Shown: piece after piece, positions 17,527 through 26,999 of the stretch
Numbering within the stretch: the first letter of the stretch is position 1
How the letters are laid out: every line of letters starts with the position of its first letter
Assembly (NCBI GenBank): GCA_963771435.1
Contig: CAVYTF010000027.1
Span: forward strand, 62,001-126,000
Source of the DNA: CAVYTF01 sp963771435
Lineage (GTDB): Bacteria; Bacteroidota; Bacteroidia; Chitinophagales; Chitinophagaceae
DNA: 64,000 bases
Reading direction: 5' to 3'
Made by a program: the position numbers and the translations under genes
Notes under the pieces: model-generated
Told to the model about the DNA's origin: nothing
What the model saw: the letters and a program-made list of their open reading frames with translations, nothing else
The model's database searches: none

Positions 17527-18441
17527 TCAGTACCACAGCCTCGCTTCCACTTTGTTTAAATAATCAAACGTAGATCTATCTATAGTGTTTCTTTTTTCAG
17601 TTGAAGGTATTTTTGATATTTCTTTCCATCCTTTAAAATAGTCTGAAAATTTAAATCCTGTCTTTAATAAATATTCTATGCTCCACATAAATGCAGTAGA
17701 GTAAAAATACTTCTTAGGTAAATAGCACCATGCAACTTTTGTTTTATTTACCCACATCATTCTTTGTTTTTCAGCCTTTGTTTTTCTTCCAAGAGGAGAT
17801 TCTTTGTGATAAATGACAACTGTATCGTTGTATTTTATGGAGAACCCTTTGTTTAACAACCTGTAACTGAAATCATATTCTTCCATTCCATAAAAGAAGT
17901 TTTCTGGATAATTCCCAGTTTCTAGCCATGCCTCTTTTGTTATAGCATGGGCGCAACCTGCGTAATAGTAGGTGAGAAATTCATGCAGGCTTTTATACTT
18001 TTCAAAATTCTTATGTGGGAAAGCATTTGCCTGCATTTGCAAGGTTGAACTGTAATAGACCTTGAAGCTTACGACGCCTAATTTTCTTTCATTGTTATCT
18101 TTTATTGCAAAGCAGTTAAGCATTTTCTTTAAAATATCTTTATCCTTAAAATTCACATCATCATCCAGGTAAACAAATATTTCTCCCTTTGCAAATTCCG
18201 TTGCATAATTCCTTCCGCGCGATACACCAAGATTTTCAGGAGCTTCGATATAGATGAATGGTATGTTTTTGTTTGCATCAATAAATGTTTTTACTGCCGA
18301 ATAATCCTCGGTTGAATGATTGTTAAGCAGAATTATTTCTTCCAGTAATTCTACATTATCAAGCATGCAAAAATCTCTCAATAATTCTATTGTATCTGCG
18401 GCACGGTTGTATGAAATGATAATAATGCTCAGCTGTTTCAT
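17527..18441 (-). CDS. Glycosyltransferase family 2
   Basis: 304 residues with a GT-A fold. The N-terminus LSIIIISYNRAADTIELL begins the nucleotide-binding part. The metal-binding acidic motif is VYLDDDVNFKD (about 93-99), and the acceptor-side ED-like motif is YGMEEYDFSYRLLNKG (about 195). No membrane helix is seen. It probably adds sugars to a surface glycan. It is divergent from another GT2 gene, with 72 bp between the starts, so the pair may serve the same polysaccharide. Confidence 0.8.
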   Translation of the reverse strand: MKQLSIIIISYNRAADTIELLRDFCMLDNVELLEEIILLNNHSTEDYSAVKTFIDANKNIPFIYIEAPENLGVSRGRNYATEFAKGEIFVYLDDDVNFKDKDILKKMLNCFAIKDNNERKLGVVSFKVYYSSTLQMQANAFPHKNFEKYKSLHEFLTYYYAGCAHAITKEAWLETGNYPENFFYGMEEYDFSYRLLNKGFSIKYNDTVVIYHKESPLGRKTKAEKQRMMWVNKTKVAWCYLPKKYFYSTAFMWSIEYLLKTGFKFSDYFKGWKEISKIPSTEKRNTIDRSTFDYLNKVEARLWY

Positions 18442-18513
18442 TCAGCAAAAATGAATAATTGCATCCATACTAACTCGAATGAAAGTTTGATTTTAGATAT
18501 TTAATCATTTGTT

Positions 18514-19539
18514 TTGCCAAACAAGAACTACCATTTGCCAGTTTCAATCATTATAGTCAATTACCGTTCGGCGAGGTTAATCGTGGATTGTATGAATAGC
18601 GCTATGCGGTTTGCACTGATGCAGGAAATGGAATGGATCATTGTTGATAATGATTCGGGGGACGATAGCAAAGCTATTGTTTTGCAGCGGTTCCCGTTTG
18701 TGAAATGGATGGATATGGGGTATAATGCGGGCTTTGGGCGGGCTAACAATGAGGGTATCAGGCAATCAAGAAATGAGATTGTTTTATTGCTTAACCCTGA
18801 CACCATTATAATTGATAATGCTGTTGAGAAATGTTATGAACGCTTTGTTGCTTCTTCTTTTATTGCGTGTAGTGTGCAGCTTCTAAATGCTGATGGTTCG
18901 TCGCAGATAACCGGTAATTTTTTTATGAAAGGAGGGCTTAACCACTTGCTGCCGCTGCCTTATCTTGGCGATCTTCTGCGGGAAATTGCCTTTGCTATAA
19001 AGGTCAAGAAAACAAATGTGCCCCTGGCTGCGGCTGAAGAAAAAGTGGACTGGATAAACGGGGCTTTTATGATGGTGAAAAAAAAGGCGATAGAAAAGGC
19101 GGGCATGTTTGATGAGGACTTCTTTTTGTACGCAGAGGAAATTGAATGGTGCAGCCGCCTGAAAAAGGCGGGGGAAATAGTTGTTTACGGTGACCTGCAT
19201 ACGATCCATTTGCAAGGGGAGAGCATTAATGCTGCGACCGCTACAAACGATAAGGGGTATTTTAATTTGTATGATAAAAAAGGGTTGCAGTTGATGGTTT
19301 CGCAGATGGTGCGTATCCGCAAACAGTTTGGGGTGGGGTGGTTTCTTTTTCATTTGTTTGTTTATACGATAGAAATCCCTGTGTTCAGTTTGTGCAATCT
19401 TTTTGACAGCCTTTTTCATTGGAAGAACCCGTTACGGAACAGTGATAAAATAGAAGGGTTTGCGAATAATGTGATGAAGGTTTGGGGGCTTGCACCTGCT
19501 ATCATACGGAACAGACCGCATTTTTATAAAATCATATGA
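18514..19539 (+). CDS. Glycosyltransferase family 2, rhamnosyltransferase-like
   Basis: 341 residues resembling WbbL-type rhamnosyltransferases. Visible are VSIIIVNYRSARLIVDCM (N-terminus), VDNDSGDDS, the metal-binding region LLLNPDTIII (about 90), WINGAFMMVKKKAI (about 185) and FFLYAEEIEWCSRLKKAG (about 205-222). A hydrophobic helix near 280-300 (WFLFHLFVYTIEIPVFSL) may hold it at the membrane. It probably works with the divergent GT2 on a cell-surface glycan. Donor and acceptor are inferred from the family only. Confidence 0.8.
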   Translation: MPNKNYHLPVSIIIVNYRSARLIVDCMNSAMRFALMQEMEWIIVDNDSGDDSKAIVLQRFPFVKWMDMGYNAGFGRANNEGIRQSRNEIVLLLNPDTIIIDNAVEKCYERFVASSFIACSVQLLNADGSSQITGNFFMKGGLNHLLPLPYLGDLLREIAFAIKVKKTNVPLAAAEEKVDWINGAFMMVKKKAIEKAGMFDEDFFLYAEEIEWCSRLKKAGEIVVYGDLHTIHLQGESINAATATNDKGYFNLYDKKGLQLMVSQMVRIRKQFGVGWFLFHLFVYTIEIPVFSLCNLFDSLFHWKNPLRNSDKIEGFANNVMKVWGLAPAIIRNRPHFYKII

Positions 19540-19635
19540 AGTAAAAAATAAAAAGGAAAAAGGAAAAACAATTACGGGCTTTACCTTTGAAAGTCTTGTT
19601 CACCAAGTATCATCATAAATTATTAAACAGTAAAC

Positions 19636-20693
19636 ATGGCAAAAAATACAAAACATAAATCAATCCTTACACCGGAATCGCTTTTATTCTTAAGGGATTA
19701 TATCAATAACCCTTCTCCCGTTGGGTTTGAAAGCAGCGGCCAGAAACTTTGGCTCAATTATCTGCAACCTTTTATTGATACACATTTCAGCGATCCTTAT
19801 GGCACAGCGGTTGGTGTTAGTTAATCCCTACTGAAAATTTTAAAGTAGTGATTGAAGCGCATGCTGATGAGATAAGCTGGTTTGTAAATTATATTACGAG
19901 CGAAGGGTTGATCTATTTGAAAAGAAATGGCGGCGTTGACCACCAGGTTGCGCCTTCGCAACGGGTATTGATACATGGTAAAAAAGGACTGGTGAAGGCT
20001 GTATTTGGATGGCCGGCTATACACACGCGTATGGGCGGTACGATGATGAAAAGAAACGCAGCCAAAAGTGGAAAATCTGTTCCTTGACTGCGGCGCGCGA
20101 ATAAAAAAGAAGTGGAGGAGATGGGAGTGCATATTGGTGCGGTGGTTACTTACGAAGATGGTTTTGATGAACTGGCGCATGACTATTATATCGGCCGTGC
20201 TTTTGACAACCGCATCGGTGGTTTTATGATTGCAGAAGTGGCGCGGCTGCTGAAAGAAAATAAAAAGAAGTTGCCTTATGGTTTGTACATGGTAAATGCG
20301 GTGCAGGAAGAAATAGGTTTGCGCGGCGCAGAAATGATTGCCAGGCGCATAAAGCCGGACATGGCCATTATTACAGATGTAACTCACGATACCAAACGCC
20401 CATGATCAATAAAATGATTGAAGGTGATATGCAGTGCGGCAAAGGGCCATCGTTGGCTTATGGTCCGGCGGTGCACAACAAGTTACTGGACATTGTGCTG
20501 GAAACTGTTGCCGAGAAGAATAACATTCCGGTGCAAATGCGCGCTGTTAGCCGCAGCACCGGAACCGATACCGATTCATTTTGCCTATGCCAACGACGGC
20601 TGCCCGTCTGTACTTATTTCCATTCCCTTGCGTTATATGCATACAACGGTGGAAATGCTGCACAGAAGAGATATTGAACAACCATTGAGTTGA
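19636..20693 (+). pseudogene. M42 family metallo-aminopeptidase, broken by four to five frameshifts
   Basis: The pieces match an M42 (glutamyl aminopeptidase/FrvX-like) dinuclear metallopeptidase in order: PSPVGFESSG; VIEAHADEISW (metal His/Asp); ENLFLDCGA (bridging Asp, readable only in a third frame near 20068-20097); RAFDNRIGG; VQEEIGLRGAEMIA (catalytic Glu pair); AIITDVTHDT (metal Asp); RYMHTTVEM (last His). All ligands are preserved, but the frame breaks near 19820, 20060, 20100, 20400 and 20580. If real, the gene is dead. If they are sequencing errors, it encodes a normal protein of about 350 residues. Flanks show no mobile element. Confidence 0.8.
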
Positions 20694-20749
20694 TGTATGA
20701 AACATTGATAAACTTACGCCGCAAACGAATTTGAGCTATTTATAAAAGT

Positions 20750-20808
20750 GAGTGGTGAATCGTGAATGGTGAGTAAACACTAAACTCATGATTCACGATT
20801 CGTCACTC
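20750..20808. terminator. Long imperfect hairpin between the M42 gene and the next gene
   Basis: A 25-nt arm (20750-20774, GAGTGGTGAATCGTGAATGG and five more) is nearly complementary to 20784-20808, with about four mismatches and a 9-nt loop. It contains short internal copies of GTGAATSGTGAA. It could be a processed hairpin or a small palindromic repeat rather than a simple terminator, since no T run follows. Confidence 0.6.
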
Positions 20809-20824
20809 ATTCTCAATTTGCAAA

Positions 20825-21280
20825 ATGTACCTGCAAAAGCTATATCAACAGCATAAAGGATGGTTTGTGTTTGTGGTATTGTTTATGATCGGGCAATTGT
20901 TTATAAATTATAAACACGGGGTTGTGTTCTCTCCGTTTTATCATTACGGGATGTATTCAGCGGTGATGATGCCTTCGGAGAAATATGATGTAATAGAAAT
21001 TGATGTGAACGGAAAACCATTGCAGACAAAGGGTTTTACACCGCAGGCATGGGATAAAATAATGCTGCCACTTTCTATGAATAATACTCAGCAGCAATGG
21101 AATAGCAGTTTGTATGATGAACTTGTGAAAAGGTTTTTGCACACAAAAGACTCTTCTGCTTATGTAAATAATTATACTTCTGCTGAGTTTAAAAACTGGT
21201 ATCAAACTTACTTAGCATCTATACTCCAGATAAAAATTGATTCATTAAATATAAAAACTATTGCTGCAAATAAGCAGTAG
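20825..21280 (+). CDS. Hypothetical membrane-anchored protein
   Basis: 151 residues. One N-terminal membrane helix (about 13-31; GWFVFVVLFMIGQLFI) is followed by a soluble, probably periplasmic domain without recognised motifs (HYGMYSAVMMPSEKYDVIEIDVNGKPL). The next gene starts 10 bp downstream in another frame and encodes a multi-helix membrane protein. The two may act together, since hypothetical-plus-HTTM-like pairs are plausible. The function is unknown. Confidence 0.65.
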   Translation: MYLQKLYQQHKGWFVFVVLFMIGQLFINYKHGVVFSPFYHYGMYSAVMMPSEKYDVIEIDVNGKPLQTKGFTPQAWDKIMLPLSMNNTQQQWNSSLYDELVKRFLHTKDSSAYVNNYTSAEFKNWYQTYLASILQIKIDSLNIKTIAANKQ

Positions 21281-21290
21281 CCGTGAAGCA

Positions 21291-22110
21291 GTGAAGCGAA
21301 CTTTTAAACATAAGATCATTGTTGCTTACTGCATTGTTTTTTATGTGCTGATGGTTTATAAATGGCTGAACGGGATGTTCCTATATCAAATGCAGCCATT
21401 CTTTTTTTATAACAGGATGGATGTTTTTACGTGGCTATTTATGCAAGACACATTTGCATCAATGGCTGCTAAATAATAGACCAGGGCAAATATTGATGGA
21501 TGTGTTGTTTTATGAGATGCCGCTTATTTATTTACTGGCCTTTAAGTGGAAACAAAAACTGTCTTTTACTGTTTGCATATTGATGTTGCTGGTTAATTGG
21601 TGCTATGTTGAATGCTACACGCTTTATCCGACCAACTCTATTGAAGGGCATGTTGTGTGGCTACTTTTTCCTATTGTTTTCTTGCCGGATAATGAAAAGA
21701 CTTTCCGGCTTTTGTTTGATGGGTTAAGGTATTTTTTCCTGTTCTTATTTTTTTCTTCGGGAGTCTGGAAAATAGTGCAGGGAGGGCTTTTTAATGTGCA
21801 GCAAATGAGCGGTGTGCTTGTGTTTCAGCATAAAGATATGCTTATAAATTCACCCGGTTACTGGCAATCAAGGTTTATTGTTTATTTAATTAATCACCAG
21901 ATCTTGTCTTATGCTTTATATCTCAGTAGTGCTGTGATAGAGTTAGCTTTTGCCGTTGGTTTCTTTACAAAAAAGTATGACAGGCTTTTAGTGCTTGCTT
22001 TTATTTTATTTTTGATAATGGACTATCTGGTGATGCGCATTCCCTATCTGGAACTAACACCTTTTTTGTTGACACTAATCTATTCTAAAAATAAAGGGCA
22101 AACGAATTAA
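21291..22110 (+). CDS. Multi-pass membrane protein, perhaps HTTM-like (one frameshift)
   Basis: Some seven hydrophobic helices. The N-terminal piece has YCIVFYVLMVYKWLNGMFLY and FFFYNRMDVFTWLFMQDTF, and continues in another frame as NNRPGQILMDVLFYEMPLIY. Removing one A from AAA at 21471-21473 joins them without a gap. Later parts include SSGVWKIVQGGLFNVQQM and VIELAFAVGFFTKKYDR, loosely like vitamin-K-carboxylase-related HTTM or DoxX-type proteins. The family call is weak. The start is taken as GTG at 21291; a TTG at 21261 is possible and would overlap the previous gene. Confidence 0.55.
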
Positions 22111-22126
22111 GAGAAAAGTTCTCTTA

Positions 22127-22780
22127 TTACATGACCAAGGGATAAGCAATTAACTGGCAAAGAATGCCAACAAATAAACCCATATATATGTCGCCGGGAT
22201 AATGTTCATTAAGCAAAAGCCTTGCTGAGCATACGGCCCCGGTGATGAGGGTGACAATGCAAATGTCTGCTCCAAAATGAACATGATAATATAAACAAGT
22301 AACAAGCACAAAAATAAAAGCTGCACCAATGCCCATTGCGTGCATGCTTATTTTGAAGAAATTGTTGAAGCTAAGCCCTGCGACTGTTGAAAGAAAAATA
22401 CCAAAATAAAAGAATTTAAGTACTGCTGGCTGATCAGTAAAACTGCGACTGAGGTACCACATCCACCAATAAAAGATCATCGTGATGATGTAAGGGATGA
22501 TCCTTTCTTTTTGTGTTTTTAAAAAAATGGAATTGATGAATTTTAAACGCCATAAAAGAAATACAGAAAATGCGGGGTAAAAGGCGGTATTGAGGGTAAC
22601 ATTTATTTTTCTTGCGAACAAATCAAAAGGCGTAATCCCTGCAAAGTGTATCGGAAAGCGGAGTGTAAGCCAAAAGAAAATATAGAGCGGAATAAAAAGG
22701 GGGTGAAAAATATATGATATAATTTTTGCAGGAATCTTTACAGAAGCAGGCTGGAGCGTTGCAGAGATCACATTTTCCAT
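22127..22780 (-). CDS. PAP2-like membrane protein
   Basis: 217 residues, about six helices. The C-terminal part has KISMHAMGIGAAF and ARLLLNEHYPGDIYMG, resembling PAP2 motifs II and III (S-x-H ... R-x5-H-x3-D) of lipid phosphatases. Motif I is not clear. Such proteins dephosphorylate lipid phosphates or pyrophosphates at the membrane; activity here is not certain. It is adjacent to rpoN on the same strand (14-bp gap), so it may be co-transcribed downstream of rpoN. Confidence 0.65.
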   Translation of the reverse strand: MENVISATLQPASVKIPAKIISYIFHPLFIPLYIFFWLTLRFPIHFAGITPFDLFARKINVTLNTAFYPAFSVFLLWRLKFINSIFLKTQKERIIPYIITMIFYWWMWYLSRSFTDQPAVLKFFYFGIFLSTVAGLSFNNFFKISMHAMGIGAAFIFVLVTCLYYHVHFGADICIVTLITGAVCSARLLLNEHYPGDIYMGLFVGILCQLIAYPLVM

Positions 22781-22794
22781 AATTAAAGTTTTTG

Positions 22795-24282
22795 CTATAA
22801 TTCTTTTCGCAGCCTTGCTACAGGTACGTTTAACTGCTCACGGTATTTGGCAACAGTGCGCCGTGCAATATTATATCCTTTTTCCTGGAGCATTTCCGTA
22901 AGATTCTCGTCACTTAGTGGTTTATGTTTATCCTCCCCTTCAATCATGTCGCTTAATATTTTTTTTACTTCACGAGTACTTACTTCTTCACCACTGTCTG
23001 TACTTAAGGATTCACTAAAGAAAAACTTTAATCGGTAAGTGCCAAATTCTGTTTGTACAAATTTGCTGTTTGCCACGCGGCTTACTGTGGAAATATCAAG
23101 CCCCGTTATTCCTGCAATATCTTTTAAAATCATCGGCCGTAAAGTCGTCTCATCACCGGTTTGAAAAAAATCTTTCTGATAATTCATGATAGCATCCATT
23201 GTGCTCAAAAGCGTATGTTGCCTTTGTTTTATCATGTCTATAAACCATTTTGCAGAATCAATTTTTTGTTTAATAAAAAGTACTGCTTCTTTCTGGCGTT
23301 TATCTTTTTTGCTACCCCGATCATAATCTTTGAGCATATTACGATAACCTTCGCTTATGCGTAAATCAGGAGCATTTTTTGAGTTGAGTGTAAGCTCAAA
23401 TTTGTTACCATTGTTTACAATAAAGAAATCAGGAATCACATACGTTTCTCCTTTATTCGTATCACCAACATTGCCTCCGGGCCTAGGGTTCAGCTTTATA
23501 ATGGTATTAATAACGTCTTTGATCTGATCATCTGTAAGATCAAGCCCACGTTGAATCTTTTCGTAATGCTTTTTTGTAAACTCGTCAAAATATTTTTCTA
23601 TCACATTAATAGCTGATGATACGTCCCTACCTTCAATAAGCTGGCGGTATAGCTGCAAAAGCAGGCATTCCTGTAAATTTCGTGCGCAGATACCGGGAGG
23701 GTCGAATTGCTGTATGCGTTTGATAAGTATCTCAATTTCTTTTTCGTCGGCCATAATATCCTGGCGAAAAGCAAGGTCATCGGCTATTGAAGAGAGTTCC
23801 CTGCGGAGGTAACCATCATCATCAATACTTCCCACTATTTGCTCTGCAATTTTTTGATCTTTCTCGTTTAGCGAAAGCATCCCGACCTGATCGAGCAGTA
23901 CTTCATGAAAACTATTTTCTATTTTAAAAGGGATGGTTTTGTTTTCATCGGCTTCAGGATAATTCTCATCGCGCATTTTATAATCAGCTATTTCGTCATC
24001 GCCTTCCGATATATAATCGCTGATGTCAATATTTTCATATTCATCATTTGTAGCAGGTTCTTCGAACTCTTCTTCTGAAGTGTCAAATTCTTCCTGTTTA
24101 TCTTCAGAAAAACTGTCTTCCTGACCTTCCTCGCTTATTTCAAGTGCAGGATTTTCTTCCAGCTCTTCTTTAATACGTTCTTCAAGGTTCGTAGTAGGGA
24201 TCTGCAACAGTTTCATCAACTGAATTTGTTGCGGCGATAATTTTTGTAAAAGTTTTTGCTGTAATGTTTGTGATAATGCCAT
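22795..24282 (-). CDS. rpoN: RNA polymerase sigma-54 factor
   Basis: 495-residue sigma-54. Region I at the N-terminus is Gln/Leu-rich (LQQKLLQKLSPQQIQLMKLL, residues 6-25), binding activator and -12 DNA. An acidic region II follows (about 50-110, many D/E). The core-binding domain (about 120-300) contains QFDPPGICARNLQECLLLQL. The helix-turn-helix has GITGLDISTVSRVANSKFVQ. The RpoN box near the end is ARRTVAKYREQL, a close match to the ARRTVAKYRE consensus, and reads the -24 element. The length is normal. No sigma-54 activator is encoded nearby. Confidence 0.97.
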   Translation of the reverse strand: MALSQTLQQKLLQKLSPQQIQLMKLLQIPTTNLEERIKEELEENPALEISEEGQEDSFSEDKQEEFDTSEEEFEEPATNDEYENIDISDYISEGDDEIADYKMRDENYPEADENKTIPFKIENSFHEVLLDQVGMLSLNEKDQKIAEQIVGSIDDDGYLRRELSSIADDLAFRQDIMADEKEIEILIKRIQQFDPPGICARNLQECLLLQLYRQLIEGRDVSSAINVIEKYFDEFTKKHYEKIQRGLDLTDDQIKDVINTIIKLNPRPGGNVGDTNKGETYVIPDFFIVNNGNKFELTLNSKNAPDLRISEGYRNMLKDYDRGSKKDKRQKEAVLFIKQKIDSAKWFIDMIKQRQHTLLSTMDAIMNYQKDFFQTGDETTLRPMILKDIAGITGLDISTVSRVANSKFVQTEFGTYRLKFFFSESLSTDSGEEVSTREVKKILSDMIEGEDKHKPLSDENLTEMLQEKGYNIARRTVAKYREQLNVPVARLRKEL

Positions 24283-24398
24283 GATCTATTAATTAAAGTT
24301 AAGCCAGACTATCAGTAATTTAACATCCTTTCTTTCATCAAGTAAAATTAGTTTATATAAACGCTGTAAATTTACACACAAAGAAATAGTACAAAACA

Positions 24399-24665
24399 AT
24401 GAAGAAGATTTGTTTGTTTATAAATTTAATGCTAATACTTACTTGCACTGGATATGCACAGCAGCGAAAAGACTCCAGCATTTTTAAACCAAAAATATCT
24501 TTATTACCCCCTCCCCTCCCCATGTATTTGCTGCCTGCGAATTATTATTATTGCAATCTTGGTTTTTTTTGTAAAAAAGAATTGCAAATAGAAAAGAAAA
24601 CTAAAATTCCTTTCCGTTTCCGTTTGGGGTCAATTGACTATTGCAATAAGATGGAAGGTAAATAA
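24399..24665 (+). CDS. Small secreted protein of unknown function
   Basis: 88 residues with a signal peptide (MKKICLFINLMLILTCTGYAQ, cleaved about 21). The mature part is short and Pro/Tyr-rich (SLLPPPLPMYLLPANYYY), has two Cys (CNLGFFCKKE), and ends FRFRLGSIDYCNKMEGK. I believe similar endings (FRFRLGSL-Y-N-LEGK) occur in small exported proteins of other Bacteroidota, which supports a real gene. It is convergent with the aminotransferase gene. Confidence 0.65.
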   Translation: MKKICLFINLMLILTCTGYAQQRKDSSIFKPKISLLPPPLPMYLLPANYYYCNLGFFCKKELQIEKKTKIPFRFRLGSIDYCNKMEGK

Positions 24666-24687
24666 TCCACTTTGTAATAAACTAAAA

Positions 24688-25905
24688 TCAGACAGTCACT
24701 TTTTCTTGGTTAAGTACTTTTTGAATAACCGCTTTAATTTTTTCTCCCTTTTCTTTTACTTGTTCCTCAGTCCACAAGAGGCTGATGCTTGTGGAAACAC
24801 AGCACTGCATAATACTATCACTTACGGAGAAATCTTTTTCCTGTAGGGCCATTAATGCTTCCCGCTGCACATTGCTAAGCGTATTTATTGCAGCAGCATT
24901 CTTTAAATGAGCCCATTTGCGGATGTAATGCCAATTGTTATCATACCAGTAAAAGCTGCCTGCAAGAATATTTTGCAATTTCATTTCCGCAACGACAGCT
25001 TTTGCTAAAACTTCTGTTGGCAAAAACCAACTTAAAAAAGTACAGCTATCCCCTGCTTCGTCAGGTATCCTGCGAAATGTTATTTCGGGAATTTCTAAAA
25101 AAATATTTTTTAGGATGGAATGATTTTTTCTTTGGATGGATAAGAAGGTGTCCAACTTTTTTATTTGCGCCAACCCTACTGCTGCATGTAATTCACTGAT
25201 GCGAAAATTATATCCAATAAAAGGATGAAGGTCTGCTCCACGGTCAATGCCATTATGGTCATGGCCATGATCGGTAAATCCATCACATTTTATGAAGACA
25301 TCTTCATTGTTTGTCAATACTGCGCCGCCTTCACCGCAGGTGATTGTTTTTACAAAGTCAAAAGACAAAGTTCCTGCATGGCCAATAGTACCAAGGGCCT
25401 GTCCATTATAAGTTGCACCAATGCTTTGGCATGCATCTTCAAGAAGGAGCAAATTATGTTTATCGCAAATATCTTTCAGTTCATCTAAATCAGCCATACT
25501 GCCACACATGTGAACAGGCATTACGCATTTTGTTTGCTTTGTGATCGTATTGCGAACTGCGCCAGGTGCAATTGTTAGCGTTTTATCAATATCCACCAGT
25601 ACGGGCACAGCACCTGTGCTAAGGACTGCTTCAAAGCTTGCAACAAATGTGAAAGCAGGCATAATTACTTCATCCCCAGCCCCAATGCCAAGAGCACTAA
25701 GTGCAGTGGTTAATGCTGCTGTGCCGCTTGAAGTGAGTTGTGCATGATTGCATCCAAATTTTTCAGTAATGGCTTTTTCCAACTCTTGTGACTTCCAAAT
25801 ATTTTTTCTTTGGGCATCAAATCCATAACGCATGAGGATGCCTGTTTCAAGTACTTCATTTACCTCTTTTTGCTCTTCTTTTCCAAAAAATTCAAATCCC
25901 GGCAT
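24688..25905 (-). CDS. DegT/DnrJ/EryC1 family PLP aminotransferase
   Basis: 405 residues. This family transaminates keto-sugars or similar compounds during synthesis of amino-sugars in surface glycans. Visible are TSSGTAALTTALSALGIGAGDEV (cofactor phosphate region, about 60), VMPVHMCGSMADLDEL, LLEDACQSIGA (Asp contacting the PLP pyridine) and SFDFVKTITCGEGGAV with the Schiff-base Lys (about residue 190). The C-terminal insert (FLSWFLPTEVLAKAV...) is longer than in basic sugar aminotransferases. No sugar-nucleotide genes lie beside it, so the substrate is open. Confidence 0.85.
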   Translation of the reverse strand: MPGFEFFGKEEQKEVNEVLETGILMRYGFDAQRKNIWKSQELEKAITEKFGCNHAQLTSSGTAALTTALSALGIGAGDEVIMPAFTFVASFEAVLSTGAVPVLVDIDKTLTIAPGAVRNTITKQTKCVMPVHMCGSMADLDELKDICDKHNLLLLEDACQSIGATYNGQALGTIGHAGTLSFDFVKTITCGEGGAVLTNNEDVFIKCDGFTDHGHDHNGIDRGADLHPFIGYNFRISELHAAVGLAQIKKLDTFLSIQRKNHSILKNIFLEIPEITFRRIPDEAGDSCTFLSWFLPTEVLAKAVVAEMKLQNILAGSFYWYDNNWHYIRKWAHLKNAAAINTLSNVQREALMALQEKDFSVSDSIMQCCVSTSISLLWTEEQVKEKGEKIKAVIQKVLNQEKVTV

Positions 25906-26206
25906 ATTGTTATTTTTTAATTTATAAAAATCAAAATTAGAGATTAAATGAAATAATAAAATAGGAGTAATAAAATGGCTCCTGTAGAAACAAGAGCCGT
26001 AACCAAAACTAACTGTTATGAAAAAATATCAAATAAGTTCTTTAAACCTTTTATTGATCTCTTTAAATTTTTTATCAAAAGTAAAATTACAACATAAATA
26101 ATTCTCACAAATCAAAAAAAATATCAATCACAAATTTAAGACAACGTTTATAAAAAGCCTCCTATCTGAATAATTTTCTTCCAAAATTATCTGTGACGCT
26201 TGCGCT
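25906..26206. other. Intergenic stretch without a gene
   Basis: About 300 bp of AT-rich DNA between divergent genes. One small dyad, GGCTC...GAGCC, lies near 25977-25998. A 27-codon reading frame (26019-26102) starts with MKKYQISS but has no supporting feature. Nothing else is seen. Confidence 0.5.
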
Positions 26207-26214
26207 TATCTTTG
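26207..26214 (+). promoter_or_regulatory. -7 box immediately before the inositol monophosphatase gene
   Basis: TATCTTTG matches TAnnTTTG and ends 4 bp before the ATG at 26219. No matching -33 TTTG was found. If active, the message would be essentially leaderless. Confidence 0.45.
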
Positions 26215-26218
26215 CTTG

Positions 26219-26999
26219 ATGTTAAAACAAACTTTATTAGAGGCTACAGAGGCAGGCGCTGCAGGAACTCAGAAGATTTTTTAATACTGATTATAAAATA
26301 TTCAACAAAGAAGGTATTAATAATCCCGTGACGGAAGCTGACCATGCTTCTGAGAAAGCAATTTTTGAAGTAATCAAAAAGAATTTTCCTGATCATTTTA
26401 TTTTAAGTGAAGAAGCTGGCGAAATTATCCAGGATTCCGCTTTTAAATGGATCATAGACCCTATTGATGGCACTATCAATTTCTCCAATAATATTCCCAT
26501 TTGTGCGGTTTCCATCGGTATTGAACAGGAGGGTAAAATGATCATGGGGGCGGTTTATAACCCTTTTATGAACGAGCTGTTTTTTGCACAAACAGGTTTT
26601 GGCGCCACATTAAATGAACAGATCATTCATGTGAGCAATAAAGCAGAAGTAATTAAAAGCTGCCTTGTTACGGGTTTTCCATATACTTATCTTGATTCTG
26701 AAAATGGACCGCTGCAGGTATTTGAGAAATTAATACGCAAAGGTGTCCCAGTACGCCGATTAGGAAGTGCAGCGCTTGATCTATGTTGGGTTGCCTGTGG
26801 GAGGTTCGATGGTTTTTATGAGCATCAATTACAGGCATGGGATAGCGCCGCAGGTTTTTTAATTGTTGAAGAAGCTGGAGGAAAAGTAACCGATCTGAAA
26901 GGTGAATATTACAATCCCTACAAACATGGTATTGTTGCCACTAATGGAAAAATTCATGAAGAGTTATTGAAATTGATCAACGACAAAAAAGATCTATGA
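26219..26999 (+). CDS. suhB: Inositol monophosphatase family protein (one frameshift)
   Basis: A Mg-dependent phosphatase of the inositol monophosphatase family. From the ATG at 26219 the frame reads MLKQTLLEATEAGAAGTQKIF and hits a stop in a run of six T (26277-26282). Removing one T continues it as NTDYKIFNKEGINNPVTEADHA. Metal-site motifs follow: SEEAGE (Glu), WIIDPIDGTINF (DPIDGT), and WDSAAGFLIVEEAGG. The corrected length of about 259 residues is normal. The stop codon overlaps the thiL start (ATGA), so the two are translationally coupled. The natural substrate may be inositol-1-phosphate or another sugar phosphate. Confidence 0.85.
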
